NCBI GenBank assembly: GCA_002914805.1
Contig: JXTB01000124.1
Location: forward strand, 285,010-349,009
From: Parasponia andersonii
Lineage: Eukaryota > Streptophyta > Magnoliopsida > Rosales > Cannabaceae
Direction: 5' to 3'
Length of the DNA: 64,000 nt
Position 1 is the first letter of the stretch. Every line of letters starts with the position of its first letter. Under the pieces are notes generated by a model. The model did not search any database, was not told the origin of the DNA, and saw only the letters and a program-made list of their open reading frames with translations. The translations under genes were made by a program, and so were the position numbers. This document shows positions 36,292-47,717 of the stretch, in pieces.

Positions 36292-36870
36292 CTATGAATT
36301 TACTAATCTGTCTTCCTTGTTCTTACGCCGATTTTCTTCTTCGAGAACAGCAGCTATAAGATCGCTAAAAACTAGAGTTGTAATATTGCTAGTCACATTT
36401 ATAATGAGTTGATCATACGAATCAGGTAGACTCTGAAGTAAGATTTCTGCACATTCATTATCTTCTATTTTATGCTCCATTGTTGTAAGCTGTGAGAATA
36501 AAGTATTGAGGGTGTTGATATAGTCGATCACCATTGTTAATTCCGCCATCCGAAGGGTATAAAGCTTTTTCTTCAAGAAAATTTTGTTGTGAAACGACTT
36601 CGCCTGATACAACTTTGTCAGTGTATCCCATATCTCCTTGGCTGACTTCTTCTCCTTAATGCTTAACAAGACTCTATCTGCTAGTGCCAGATGTAAATTA
36701 GCGATAGCATTGCTATCCATCTCGTCCCATATTTTATCATCAGTAATCTCAGCAGGCCTTTCCCCAATTGCTGCTAGGCAATTATCTTTTCTCAAGATTG
36801 CCTTTATCTTCATTTTCCACAAAGAGAAATTGTTTCCATTAAACTTCTTAATATCGAATTTCGCCGCCAT
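36292..36870 (-). CDS. Copia element 2 gag-like reading frame
   Basis: An uninterrupted 192-residue frame from a good ATG. It begins MAAKFDIKKFNGNNFSLWKM, the standard opening of copia gag (UBN2/DUF4219 type), and carries KEIWDTLTKLYQAKS and AEILLQSLPDSYDQLI. It ends at a stop before the zinc knuckle. The knuckle lies downstream at about 36201-36160 with CYHFGKKGNVKKEC, in which the second Cys is Phe and the His is Asn. Gag normally packages element RNA; this copy is unlikely to complete that alone. Confidence 0.85.
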   Translation of the reverse strand: MAAKFDIKKFNGNNFSLWKMKIKAILRKDNCLAAIGERPAEITDDKIWDEMDSNAIANLHLALADRVLLSIKEKKSAKEIWDTLTKLYQAKSFHNKIFLKKKLYTLRMAELTMVIDYINTLNTLFSQLTTMEHKIEDNECAEILLQSLPDSYDQLIINVTSNITTLVFSDLIAAVLEEENRRKNKEDRLVNS

Positions 36871-36910
36871 TTTTGTTCACTATGATTTGTTCAGTTACCA
36901 CCGTTTCACT

Positions 36911-36980
36911 GTACGTGAATAGTATCGTATACATGAATAGTACCGTATACGTGAATAGTACCGTATACGTGAACAGTACT
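36911..36980 (-). repeat. 18-bp tandem repeat in copia element 2 leader
   Basis: Four near-identical units of the form gtatacgtgaatagtacc (first unit 16 bp), between the primer-binding site and the gag start. Confidence 0.93.
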
Positions 36981-37003
36981 CCAACCAATGGCTTTGATAC
37001 CAC

Positions 37004-37508
37004 TGTTAGGAGATCGGCTTTGCAGAAGCAAAACACACAGCTAAAATATGAGTTGAGAAAATTTGGGTAAAATGAAAAAAATAAGGCACACAAAAGAATT
37101 AACGTGGTTCACCTAATTTAGGCTACATCCACGGATAAGGCTGCGAAGAATTTCACTATGAAAAAGAGATTACAACTCACTTCTCTCTAAATACAAGGAG
37201 AGAATAAATGAATATCTCTCTCTTGAAGTAAGAGAAAACACTTTCTCTAAACAATTTAGGAGAAAACAAGTGGGATATTAAGAGGAATTACTAGGCTTGA
37301 CTTCTCTCTTAGAAAAGAAGAGAATTTAGAATGGGATGCAAAACAAGTGATAAAACCCTCCGTATTTATAGAACTTAGAAGGTGGTGTGAACACCATCTT
37401 TTACTATTGCTATTACGACTGCTCTTTTTACTATTCCTATTACGGCTGTCCTTTTTTCTATTCCTATTGCGGCTGATTGGTGAGCTGTAATTATTGATTT
37501 ATTCAATA
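37004..37508 (-). repeat. 5' LTR of copia element 2 (505 bp)
   Basis: Same ends as the 3' copy but with about three of the 27-bp units and no 31-bp duplication. Confidence 0.93.
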
Positions 37509-37513
37509 AAATA

Positions 37514-38248
37514 CTTGGTGCTAGATAACGTGAAAGTGACTAAGTGATATATATATATATTTATTTATATTTATATATATACTTCTTATTTTAGAGAAAC
37601 AAGTGTAATTTTGGTCATCAGTAAGTACACACATTAACGATCTTCGAAAGAAACCAAAATGCATAAACAAAGAGGAAATTACAATTACATAGAAGCCTTA
37701 TTTGCACTATTAAGTTTCTAATTTTTGGGTGTCTTGACATGTTGCTCACTTGCTTCGAACTTTTTTCTTTCCTTCTATATATTAAAAAAAGGCACATAGC
37801 AAGCATGTGATCAATTTTTTTTTTTTTTTCAAATAAGCATATGATTAATTTTAAAATCGTGAGAAATAAAAGTTAAAAAGGAAAAAAAAAACGAAAAGAA
37901 AAAGAGGACTATATAGGTGACAGAGAGCCGAGGATTATATATAAGTGGGCTGAGATCTATATATTATGACCTCCATGCATGTGGTAACACTTCCAAAGGA
38001 ATTTACAAACTTGAATATAGTAAAATCAACTATATATAATATGTAAACAAATACCCTTATTGTGCATGATTCATGATAAATATTGGGCTTTTTGCATATA
38101 TTCTCATCGCAAAAGAAAATTATCAATATGAGGCGAAGTCCCACTTTTCTTTCAATAGAAGCTTTTCTCATAGAAAAATTCATTGAAACGATGTAGAACA
38201 ACTACAACTATTTTGCGGCACCCAAAAAGACTTTCATCACCATTAGTT
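37514..38248. other. Spacer between copia 2 and the MFS pseudogene
   Basis: AT-rich with a short (AT)n tract near 37549-37582. I see no gene; it includes the former 3' flank of the decayed transporter. Confidence 0.55.
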
Positions 38249-39572
38249 TCATTGTCTTGAAGAATCTCTTCTGAGCACAACTAACTGATAAAACCTCTTA
38301 GTTCGTAAGGACAATGCAATACCAACCAAACACCCCAAAAAATCAAGAGCTGCCATGATGAGAAAAGATGACATGAAGCAATGAGAACCAAAGCATGTGT
38401 TTCCAGAAGCTTCTTTGTCATATATATATACCCAATTACTCTTACCGAAAATATGTAAGATCCAATAGGACATGCTATGGACATGGTGTTTAAAACAGTA
38501 TCCATGTGTCTTATACCAAATATTTCTTTACTGATGATAGCAGGCATTAGTGACCACTGTGAACCATAACAAATTCCCACTAAGATTGAACCAACATACA
38601 GATTTCCTGAAAAACCAATGGCGATGATAATATTTCCAATACTCATAGTTGCTAGAGTTATTGCAATGAGCAATGGCCTTGCCCATCCTCTAGTCAGCAG
38701 CAAAATATCTGATACGTAGCCAGCAACAAAGCGACCAAAAAATTCCATTTACTCCATACAGACACAAAAAAGGTGGTCTCTTTAGTTGAATAACCAAGAG
38801 ATTGCCCCAGTTGACCTCATGTTGTTTATTATGGTGGCCATACCGGATCCTGTTCCACATACCATAGCCAAAAACAATAACCAGAAGTTAATAGTACGTA
38901 CCCAAAGCCTGTGACAGATAATTCATGTCCTCTTCTTCTTCATCAAGAAACATAGTATTATTTGAGGAGACCTTCACTTGATCCTGATCCGAACTAGGTA
39001 ATTCTTCATAATCCAGAGGATTTTCTTCAGTAATGGAAGATGTTTCTAGGGCTCCTGCTTTCAAGTCCTCAAGTTGGGCTTTGATTGCTATTCCAAGGGG
39101 AGAGGCCAAGAAAAACAGAAAAAGTACAAAAATAGATATACGTGACGATGTCGATAAAGTTATAAACTTGTTTTCCCAGATTATAATTATCAGGAGATGA
39201 GCGAGAATGGCGAGAGAAACTAGAGAGAGAGCATTTAGGTACTTCTTTTCATCTCCTTTGTTTGCTTCATGGATTCTCACCAATGACATGAGCAACAGGG
39301 AGCCAAAAGTAGGCAATCGGGCAAGCATAAGAGTGAAAGTGCTTGGCTTGCCTTTGCATACTGTAGCATAGAATTGAACCAGTATTGCTCCACTTAGACC
39401 ATTAAAGCCCTATAAGCAAGAAAAACAAATGAAGTAATAAAATCACATTTCATGACATGGATTTTTAAACATGCATGTTGGGAGAACTAGCTAGTCAGCA
39501 CTTCATTCTTTACTTTTTATTTTTGTTTACCCAATTATTTTTTTAATACGTCAAAAAGTTCGAGCAGTTACA

Positions 39573-39617
<45 letters not shown>

Positions 39618-41206
39618 TATATATAACGGTTGTCAATCCAATAAGTATTTTTTTTCGTTACCTATGGGTAGGTATTTTTTCTTTAGCCGTTGGATCACCA
39701 TCTAATGGTGATCCAATGGCTATAATGAAATGCATGAAAAGACATGTATCATTAATGCTCTTTCTTTCTCTTATTTTTTACAATAAAAAAATGTACATGC
39801 TAAATTTTTCTTTGCCAAATTGATACAGGTAAAAAAAAAAAAAGATTGGTGCCCATATATAATTTTTGATAAGTGATTTTATTTTTAAGTTAACAAGATA
39901 AATGCAACATTTAAAATCTGATTGGGTAAGTAAAGAAAAGACACGTATGATTTAGGTTCACCTTTGCAGTTGCACTTGCATTTACAACCATCTCATCCGC
40001 TTGTTAGGAAGACTTTCTTTTTTTCTTTTTAGAAAAAAAAATGTGACAATGCATGCGTACCTCGTGTTCATACATGCATGCATATATATTATTTGTGTAT
40101 CTCGTAATTTAATTGATCAAATGATGAATACTTAGCTGAAACTAGTCTTAATGTACTTTTTAATGAAATTTTTCATAACATTTTTTTAAATGGATGAGCA
40201 TTAAATAAAAAGAAATTATATCCAAGTAAATGAATCATAGCAATATGAAGTTTTGGTAACTAAATAATTGTCTAGATTGACATACTAGATTAAACAATAA
40301 AAAAAATTAAAAATAAAATAATCTACATTGAAATACAAGATCAAATTATAAACTTTTAATATTAAAAGAAGTCTAATTTGAAATACACTTCCCATTGGAG
40401 GATTGCAACCCCCTTTTGGAAAAACAATTCTAAAGATTACAAGGTTTATTTGAACTAAAAATTGATTTGAAATTTGGAAAATTACTAATTACATCCTTAG
40501 ACTGGTATAAAAAATCACAGTGACACCCCATGACCTAAAAAGGTTTTTTTTTTTTTTGAAAGGGACCTAAAAAGATTTACATAAACATAAGCACAACAAT
40601 ATTTTAGTAATTAAAAGTACATAGACATTCTTTGTAGTAGTTAAATTTAACCCAAAAAAAATTACTTTTAAATAAATTTTAACATCATTCAAAAAAAAAA
40701 AAAACAAAAAGGATTTCAATTAAGGATGAATTATTTCCATTAACAAAGTAACGTTTAGCTACCTTCATGATGCCGACGATGGTGCCACTATAACCAGAAG
40801 AGTTGTGGACCCCACTAACCACGTTGGCGGTATCAAAGAAAGCCTGTGCGTGGGCCCCCAAGAATATGAACAGACAGATGCCCATGGCCAGTCAATCAGT
40901 CCAGTAACCGCGGCCCACATGAAGAAGTAGCCCATGAAGCATTGTACGGCCCCAGCTCGTGGACGACAGGAGGCCCACTCAACTTCCCCAGTACGGACGA
41001 GCGGCGTCGTTTGGATATAAGGTACCGGCTCCCGCGCCAATGTCCTTGAACAAAGAAACCGTGTCGAGAGTGGATTGGTCGTAGCCCGTGTACGATGCAC
41101 CGCACACACACTGGATCAATATGCGCCACCGTGTTGCCACCCACTTGTTGCTCGTGAGACTCAGACCCCTTTTCTCTCTCCTCCATTTCTGAACTTTCTT
41201 GCCCAT
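38249..41206 (-). pseudogene. Nodulin-like/NFD4-like MFS transporter pseudogene (middle copy)
   Basis: Layout matches copies A and B: exon 1 about 41206-40763, a 1.35-kb intron, exon 2 about 39409-38249, with the same splice junctions (GIMK|GFNGLSGAILVQF). Exon 1 keeps SNKWVAT, YDQSTLDTVSLFKDIG, FMGYFFMWAAVTGLI and NTANVVSGVHN, but these fall in three frames. Twelve codons after GASYT, present in copy B, are missing. In exon 2, RLPTFGSLLLMSLVRIHEA and WENKFITLSTSS are followed by a frame break after SQALGTYY. A second break follows the NFWLLF segment; FFGRFVAGYVSD and YGSQWSLMPA then resume, and a last shift comes near IGYIY. Closest by eye to copy B. It cannot make a full transporter. Confidence 0.9.
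39577..39613. repeat. (AT)n microsatellite in pseudogene intron 5' flank
   Basis: Uninterrupted AT alternation within the intron of the MFS pseudogene. Confidence 0.9.
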
Positions 41207-41646
41207 TTTCAGTTTTTTTTTTTCGGTCTCGTTGTGGATTTGAAGATGTTTTTTTTATAATACATTCTCCTTTTTGTCAGTATCACGCAATTGATTTTGA
41301 TCTAATTAACTAAAAATGCTTCTTGTTTTTTATTAGTTGGATATATTTTTTAAAATAAATGTGTTTCATACGCGATGATTTTATAATATAGCTAAAATAT
41401 TCTTCTTGTATTTCTGATTAATTTTAGGTGTCTTGAAAATAACAATTGATTAACTTGATGCGACAATTTAAGGCAAATAATACTTTATTCTACATGAATC
41501 TCAAATCCCTTCCAACAGCATTATTACAGTCAAAAAAGAAAAGAAAAGAAAAGAAACAACATTATTCACCGAAGAAAAAAACCGTTCATAAACTAAAATA
41601 ACTAATGAGACTGAAACTGATAGTTGAACACATCTAATTCTTATCC

Positions 41647-41723
<77 letters not shown>
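41207..41723. other. Spacer ending in a long (AT)n microsatellite
   Basis: AT-rich upstream flank of the pseudogene. From 41651 to 41723 it is almost pure AT alternation, which abuts the solo LTR. Confidence 0.8.
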
Positions 41724-41727
<4 letters not shown>

Positions 41728-42540
41728 GCGGTTTCTCATTAGTTCACGTGCCTCGAACTGCTGATGTTGTATTCTCCAACTGTCCACGTGTCCTTACTGT
41801 CCCAAAGTCTTCTGAACTCCAAATAAAATCGGAGAGACGGAGGTGGCTACCTGCAAAGACTCTCCGATGCTTAAGTCAGTGGTTTATCTTTGTGTTGGGT
41901 AGCAAGGAAAATATTTCAGTATGAAAATCTCTCTGTTTCTCGTTTACAGACTTTTCTATATATATCTGCTTTTTTTTAAGTGTACATGCCTCTCTCAGGA
42001 ACGCATGGCTCTTATATATGTAGTCCTGAGATAGTGAACCGCGTGGTTCTCAATCTCAGGACTGAGTACCTTTCACCTCGAAATCTTTTTCAGCAGTCAC
42101 GGGCCGAGATTTTGGTGATCTCTTCTGTGCTGCCGTAGCCTGATTTTTGCCGCCTCCTTCGGCTTCAATCTGTTAGGAGTAAGATCTGGGTAAATCACCG
42201 TTCTGTCAGGACGGCTTGTCCCTGGCACACACTTACCCAGAATCGCATTAAATGCTCTGTCTGGGTCTGGAGCCGTGAGTCGCTTTCCACTGTATTCGGT
42301 CGGAAGACCCTTGGGGCTTCTGACCCTCCCGACTGTTGGGGTAAGGGTCGCTGTTCCATGATGGCAGACCCTTGGGGCTTCCGACCCCCAGCTGTCGAGG
42401 TTGGGATCAGACTGGGCCAAACTGTCCGGGGTCAGTGATGGACTCGGCCCTAACCTCGGACGGCCCAATGGCCGATTGTGAGATTACGTGCGATCCGCGT
42501 GGCCTTCTACGTGGCATAAGGCTCGGGAACAGGTCCCACA
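41724..42540 (-). mobile_element. Probable solo LTR (817 bp) inserted in an (AT)n tract
   Basis: A GC-richer block between two AT-repeat edges, starting TGGAGCGG and ending GGTCCCACA on the plus strand, i.e. TG...CA. On the minus strand it has LTR-like order: a GC-rich U3 with an internal duplicated phrase (cccttggggcttc, near 42309 and 42370), a TATA box (catatataag, about 42020-42011), then a U5-like end. A hairpin with 11-bp perfect arms lies just upstream of the TATA box. No coding domain or second LTR is nearby. Because the flanks are AT repeats, a target duplication cannot be judged. Confidence 0.6.
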
Positions 42541-44401
42541 ATATATATATTTCCAATCTAATAAGTATTTTATTCAACCTATAGAAGTTTCCATTCCAAT
42601 ATGTATTTATATATTATTTTCCTTTATTTAAGAATTAATAGGCTATTGACTTTCTTTTTTTAATAAGAAAAATATGAAAGTAAATCTTTGATTGAAATTA
42701 CGAAAGAGATACAATAGCAAATTTATCTACTTAGAATTAAGATTACATAAAAAAGAAAGAGCTAGCTTGGTTTAGATTTTTTGCACCAAGTTAGGGAGCC
42801 AAAAATAGAATGTTGAATGTCTTAATAATTTTTTTTTTTTGTCTTTTGCCAATTGTTATTTGTTTTGGTAATTAAAAGGGCGAATAAGATCTCAGAGCCA
42901 TTTTAATTTGGTTGGATTTCTAAGAGTGACGTGTAGGTTCAAATTTTTGACCTCACGTTAGAAGAAAGTCTTAAAGTATATTATTTTTTCACTTCGATCA
43001 CTTTAGGATTCTTTTGCCAATTATTATTATCACTTGATTGTTTTTTGTTTTTCAATATATATAATAAAGCATTCTTCTCATTTTAATTAATTGTACATTT
43101 TTATAACGAAATATATCCCGCGTTAAGTCATCTTGGCTCTTCAAAATATTTATAGTAACACTTATTTTATTAATAACACACAAAAGTAGCTTCTATATTT
43201 TAGGTAACATTCAAAGTACCTTATAATAACAATATAAATAAGCTTCACTCAAAATACCTTCTAATTTTTTGGATAACACTCAAAGTACTTTCTAATAACA
43301 ATATAAATTTCCATCCAAAAAAATATATAAACAAGTTTCCTTGAAAAAATCTTATTAATGTGTTTTTTCTTTCCCTCAAAAAGAATTAAGCAAAATGAAA
43401 ATTATATATATTTTTTAAATAAGAAAAACGAAAAACTTCTCTTAAAACTAAAGTGGGGCTGAAACTGATAACGGATTACCTCTGAACTAAGGGGGAAAAA
43501 AAAAAGAAAAGAAAAGAAAAGAAAAGAAAAAGGCTGAAACTGCTTGCTAGTGGAACACTTCTAATAATTCATATCCACCGTAAATATATATGGCTTATTT
43601 ATGAATTAATTAATAAGCTATTAGCTTTCAGGGTTTTTGTTTTAAATGAAAAAATCGCAAAAGAGAGAGAGCACAATAGCAAAATCATCTACAAAGATTA
43701 CTTCTAGAGGAAAAAAATACTGGCTTGGTTTTAAAACACAATTTTTTTGTTTCTTGGGGGGACGGGGGAGTTAAGAGCGAAAAATAGAATGTTAATGTCT
43801 TAATCAGGTTCACAAAAAAAAAAACTAGAAATTAACATGCTTTACTATCTTTGCAACTAGACAGTGTAACTAGTAAATATTTTTCATCAGAAAATGTCGC
43901 TTTTAATATCGACATAAATATCCATATTCAACATTGACATAATACAAAAGATGAGAAATATTGAGTGGCCTAGTGTTAACGTAATTATTTTGGAAGTTAG
44001 AGGTCAATGGTTTGAATTTGGTGATTTTTTTGGGAATCTTAAATACGAGGATATCTACCTGGATCTTCTATAATCACGGCCAAAGAAGTTAGTTATGTCG
44101 GTCGTCCCCTCGTCCCCTTGTTCCTTTTAGTTATCAAAAAAACGACATAAAAACAGTATAATTTTGTCTAATGAGTAGTACCGTGTAACTTGATCATCAA
44201 TAAGTTCGTCGAAAGAGCTCCAATAATAATATCAATAAACGCACTACACATAAAGGATTACATAGTATGACCACCATGAAGTAAAAATTTGAATAATATT
44301 CACCTGCAGGGGCCTGGAATTCATGTCACTTCCTCTGCCATTATAACTTTAATCTTGTAGACCACAAGGTACTTATAATATCCAATGTTTCATTGTTTTG
44401 A
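42541..44401. other. Intergenic, 3' flank of MFS copy B
   Basis: AT-rich with a (AAAAG)n tract at about 43500-43532. No gene seen; the last 100 bases before 44402 should hold the copy B 3' UTR. Confidence 0.6.
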
Positions 44402-47400
44402 TCAAGAGTAGCGTAATCTTTTGAGCACAACCAACTGATAGAATCTCCTAGTTCGAAAAAACAATGTAATAGCAACCAAACACCCAAAACAATCAACAGC
44501 TGCCACGATGAAAAAAGATGTCATGAAGCAGTGAGTGCCGATGCAAGTGTTTCCAGAAGCTTCTTTGTCATAAATATACCCAATCACTCTTACAGAAAAT
44601 ATGTAAGATCCAATTGGACTAGCCATAGAAATAGTATTGAAGATGGTACCCATGTGTCTTATACCAAATATTTCTTTACTGATCGTAGGCATTAGTGACC
44701 ATTGAGAACCATAACAAATGCCCACCAAAATCGAACCTACGTATAAATTTTCCGAAAAACCAGAGGCAATGATAATGTGGCCAATAGCCATACTTCCTAG
44801 AGTGATTGCAATGAATAATGGCCTTGCCCATCCTCTGGTGTGTAGAAAAAAATCTGATAAGTACCCTGCTCCGAGACGGCCAAGAAAATTCCATATACTC
44901 CATAGAGAAACAAAAGAAGTTATCTCTAATGTTGTATAACCAAGAGAATGCCCCAATTGATTCATGTTGTTTATGGTGGCCAAACCTGAGCCCATTCCAC
45001 AAAACATAGCAAAAAACAACAACCAGAAGTTGATGGTACCCATGGCTTGCAAGAGATTCATGTCTACTTCTTCATCTAGCAGCATAGTGTCATCAGACTT
45101 GAGTAGTTTTACTTGACCCCGGTCTGAAGTAGGAAGTTCTTCATATTCGAAAGGATTTTCTTGAGCTGAAAATTTTGAGGATGTTGAAGGGTAATTAGAG
45201 TTGTCCAATAGTGGATTACTCTCAATATTCGAAGATGTTTCGGCCTCGGGGGCTCCTTTTAAGTCCTCATATTGAGCTTTGATTGCTATTCCAAGGGGAG
45301 AGGCTAGTAGAAGGAGAAGTAGTAGAAAAGTAGATATACGTGACCATGTTGACAAAGTTAAGATGTTCTCCAAGAGTATTATTATGGTGAGATAGGCAGC
45401 AATGATCAAAGCAACCAAAGAGAAAGCATTCAGATACTTATTGTCATCTCGTGTATTTGTTTCATGGATCCTCACCAGTGACATGAGCAAGACGGATATC
45501 AACGTGGGAAAAAGGGCAAGCACAAGTAGGAAAGTGCTTGGCTTGTCTCTGCATATTGTGTCATAGAACTGAACAAGTATTGCGCCACTAAGACCAAGAA
45601 ATCCCTGACCAAGAAAAAAAAAATGTGAAATCACATTTCATATGGAGTTTAAATTCACTAACATTTCAGCAACAAAAAAAAAAAAAAAGAAAAGAAAATT
45701 CACTAATATGTTTTGTACTGATTAGTAGATATCTATATATGTGGCATAAATAATGAAATACTAATTTATGCTTCTTTTTGTCGGGGAAAATCAATGAACC
45801 AGTGTGCCCTGATAATAGCCCAAAGTGAGATGTGTCAACTAACTTACCAGGATAATTAACATTTCAGCCAAAAGAAAAGAACGACAAACTTATATATGGA
45901 ATATATACAAATGTATATAATTTTATAAATATTAATGTGGCCTTTGAAATAAGACAACCCCACAGCGATAAATGGCTTTAGTACGGTTGTGCTTGAAAAC
46001 TTTATAATGCAGACAAGTAGTTGTTAAACTGCGATACTAAATTATCAATGACTTTTCTCATTGGATCTAACTTAATTTGTCTTCAGAAAAACACTTGGTG
46101 AGCAAATCTCTCATTCTCACAGTAGTAGCAATCAATCAATTCATCATATCCACAATTCCAATAATATAAAAGATTTTACAAAGTTAAGCATTAATATCTT
46201 TGTCACTTTCGCTCTTCTTTTCTTTCAATTAAAGGCAACCCCACATCGATAATTAAATGACTTTAGCTTTAGCTTACAATAAAATATCAACCACATTGTC
46301 AAAGCCTTTGTCTTCATTCTTGTCGTGTAAAGAGTTCCGGCAATGCTATCGTATCCAAATAATACAATTGATTCAATCCACGACTATAAAAATCTTGCAA
46401 TTTAATCACACTTATATATGATGTGTCACTTTATTTTCTTTTCTTTTCTTTTGTTTTCTCTTCTTTCTTCTTCTTTATTTATTTTTCTGCCCTATCGGGA
46501 TAGTTATACACAATACACAAAATAGCTACACTTTTGGCTTGGTTTGCAATAAATAGATACCGACACAACTATGTTGCTTACATGAAATGAAAATGACATA
46601 ATTCAAATTATTCAATGGACAATATATATGACAAAGAAAATTGAATAAAAAAAGAAATCAAAGAGAGAGAGTAAGAAGATGAGCATGACCAACGACAAAG
46701 AGACGATAAAAAAATAATAAAACAGGATATGATGCCCAAAAAAAAAAAAAGAAACATAAATAGAAATACAATGAATTAAAGGAATACCTTAGTATAGAAC
46801 GATCAATTTAGACTAATTTTTCTACCAATATGTCGATACTAATTTTCGATATTAGCATTTCCCGTAGGACTACTATTTATAAAATAAAGTGTTTTTGTGA
46901 ATTTTTTTTAATAAAGAAACTATTTGCTTTGACACTATGCTATTTACTTCTAGACAGACACAGTATTCTGTTCTGACTCGTTATTTAAACGATGAATAGA
47001 AAAAAATCCACCAAATTGACCCTTTTTAGTGGAGGATTTTGACACGCACACAAAAAAAAAAAAAAAAAAAAACCCCGAACATATTGTGTCACATTAGTAC
47101 TTATAAGTTATAATTACCTAGAATTTTACAAAATTAGTGGGGGTTCAAGATTAAAAAAAAAAAAAAAAACTGGAAAACGTTTGACAATTTTCAAACAAAT
47201 AAAAAGGGTGATTAGTGATTACCTTCAAGATGCCAACAATGGTCCCACTATAAGCAGAAAAATTGTGGACCCCACTGACCACGTTGGCTGTGTTGAGAAA
47301 AACCTGTGCGTGCGCCGCAGAGAACATGAGCAAGCACATGGCCATAACGGGAGGCCGGGGAATGAGTCCGGTGACCGCGGCCCACATGAAGAAGTAGCCC

Positions 47401-47717
47401 ACGAAGCTTAGCACGGCCCCAACCGTATGGACCACCCAAGGCCCACTAAGCTTGCCCGGTATTGAGGAACGGCGTCGTTGCGTCGTGACGGCGTCGTACA
47501 AGAGGCCGGATAGGACGCCAGTGTTGGCGCCTATGTCCTTGAAAACAGACACCGTGTCGAGAGTGGATTGGTCGTACCCCTGGCTGGACTTGAGAACCGA
47601 GGAGTATATGCTGAAGGTGTACGATGCACCTGCGGCACACTGGATCCATATGCTCGCCGCTGTCGTCACCCACTTGTTGTTGCTCATCGGACTCAGACGC
47701 CGGTTGTGATGATCCAT
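44402..47717 (-). CDS. Nodulin-like/NFD4-like MFS transporter, copy B
   Basis: Exons 47717-47223 and 45604-44402, separated by a 1.6-kb phase-0 GT-AG intron, encode about 565 residues. The Nodulin-like half shows NNKWVTTAASIWIQCAAG, YDQSTLDTVSVFKDIGANTG, GYFFMWAAVTGLIPRPPV and NTANVVSGVHNFSAYSGT. The MFS half shows GSGLATINNMNQLGHSLGY, WNFLGRLGAGYLSDFFL, YGSQWSLMPTISKEIFGI and SPIGSYIFSVRVIGYIYD. About twelve membrane segments are visible, with a long acidic loop (residues about 330-380, rich in Ser, Asp and Glu). It shares junction placement and strand with copy A and the middle pseudogene. An intact-looking membrane transporter of unknown substrate; its intron is three times longer than that of copy A. 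Confidence 0.93.

Larger units (their letters stand above)
32274..37508 (-). mobile_element. Ty1/copia retrotransposon 2, full length with intact target duplication
   Basis: Direct LTRs at 32274-32862 and 37004-37508, flanked by a perfect 5-bp duplication AAATA (32269-32273 and 37509-37513). On the minus strand the 5' LTR is the right copy. It is followed after one base by a primer-binding site TGGTATCAAAGC (37002-36991); a purine tract (caagtgggagaa) precedes the other LTR. In element orientation the LTR reads TATTGAA...TAACA, so the ends are TA...CA rather than TG...CA. The internal order gag, protease, integrase, reverse transcriptase, RNase H is Ty1/copia. Several stops and frame breaks disable it. 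Confidence 0.95.

Noticed and set aside
36848..37093. Open stretches over the copia 2 leader repeats
   Set aside because: The periodic peptide simply mirrors the 18-bp tandem DNA repeat.
39577..41723. Clustered AT tracts as a possible origin or matrix attachment region
   Set aside because: Plain AT microsatellites are common in plant intergenic DNA and nothing else supports such a function.
42097..42468. A 123-codon proline-rich open stretch in the solo LTR
   Set aside because: It lies wholly in the GC-rich U3-like part, spans its internal duplicated phrase and has no known domain.
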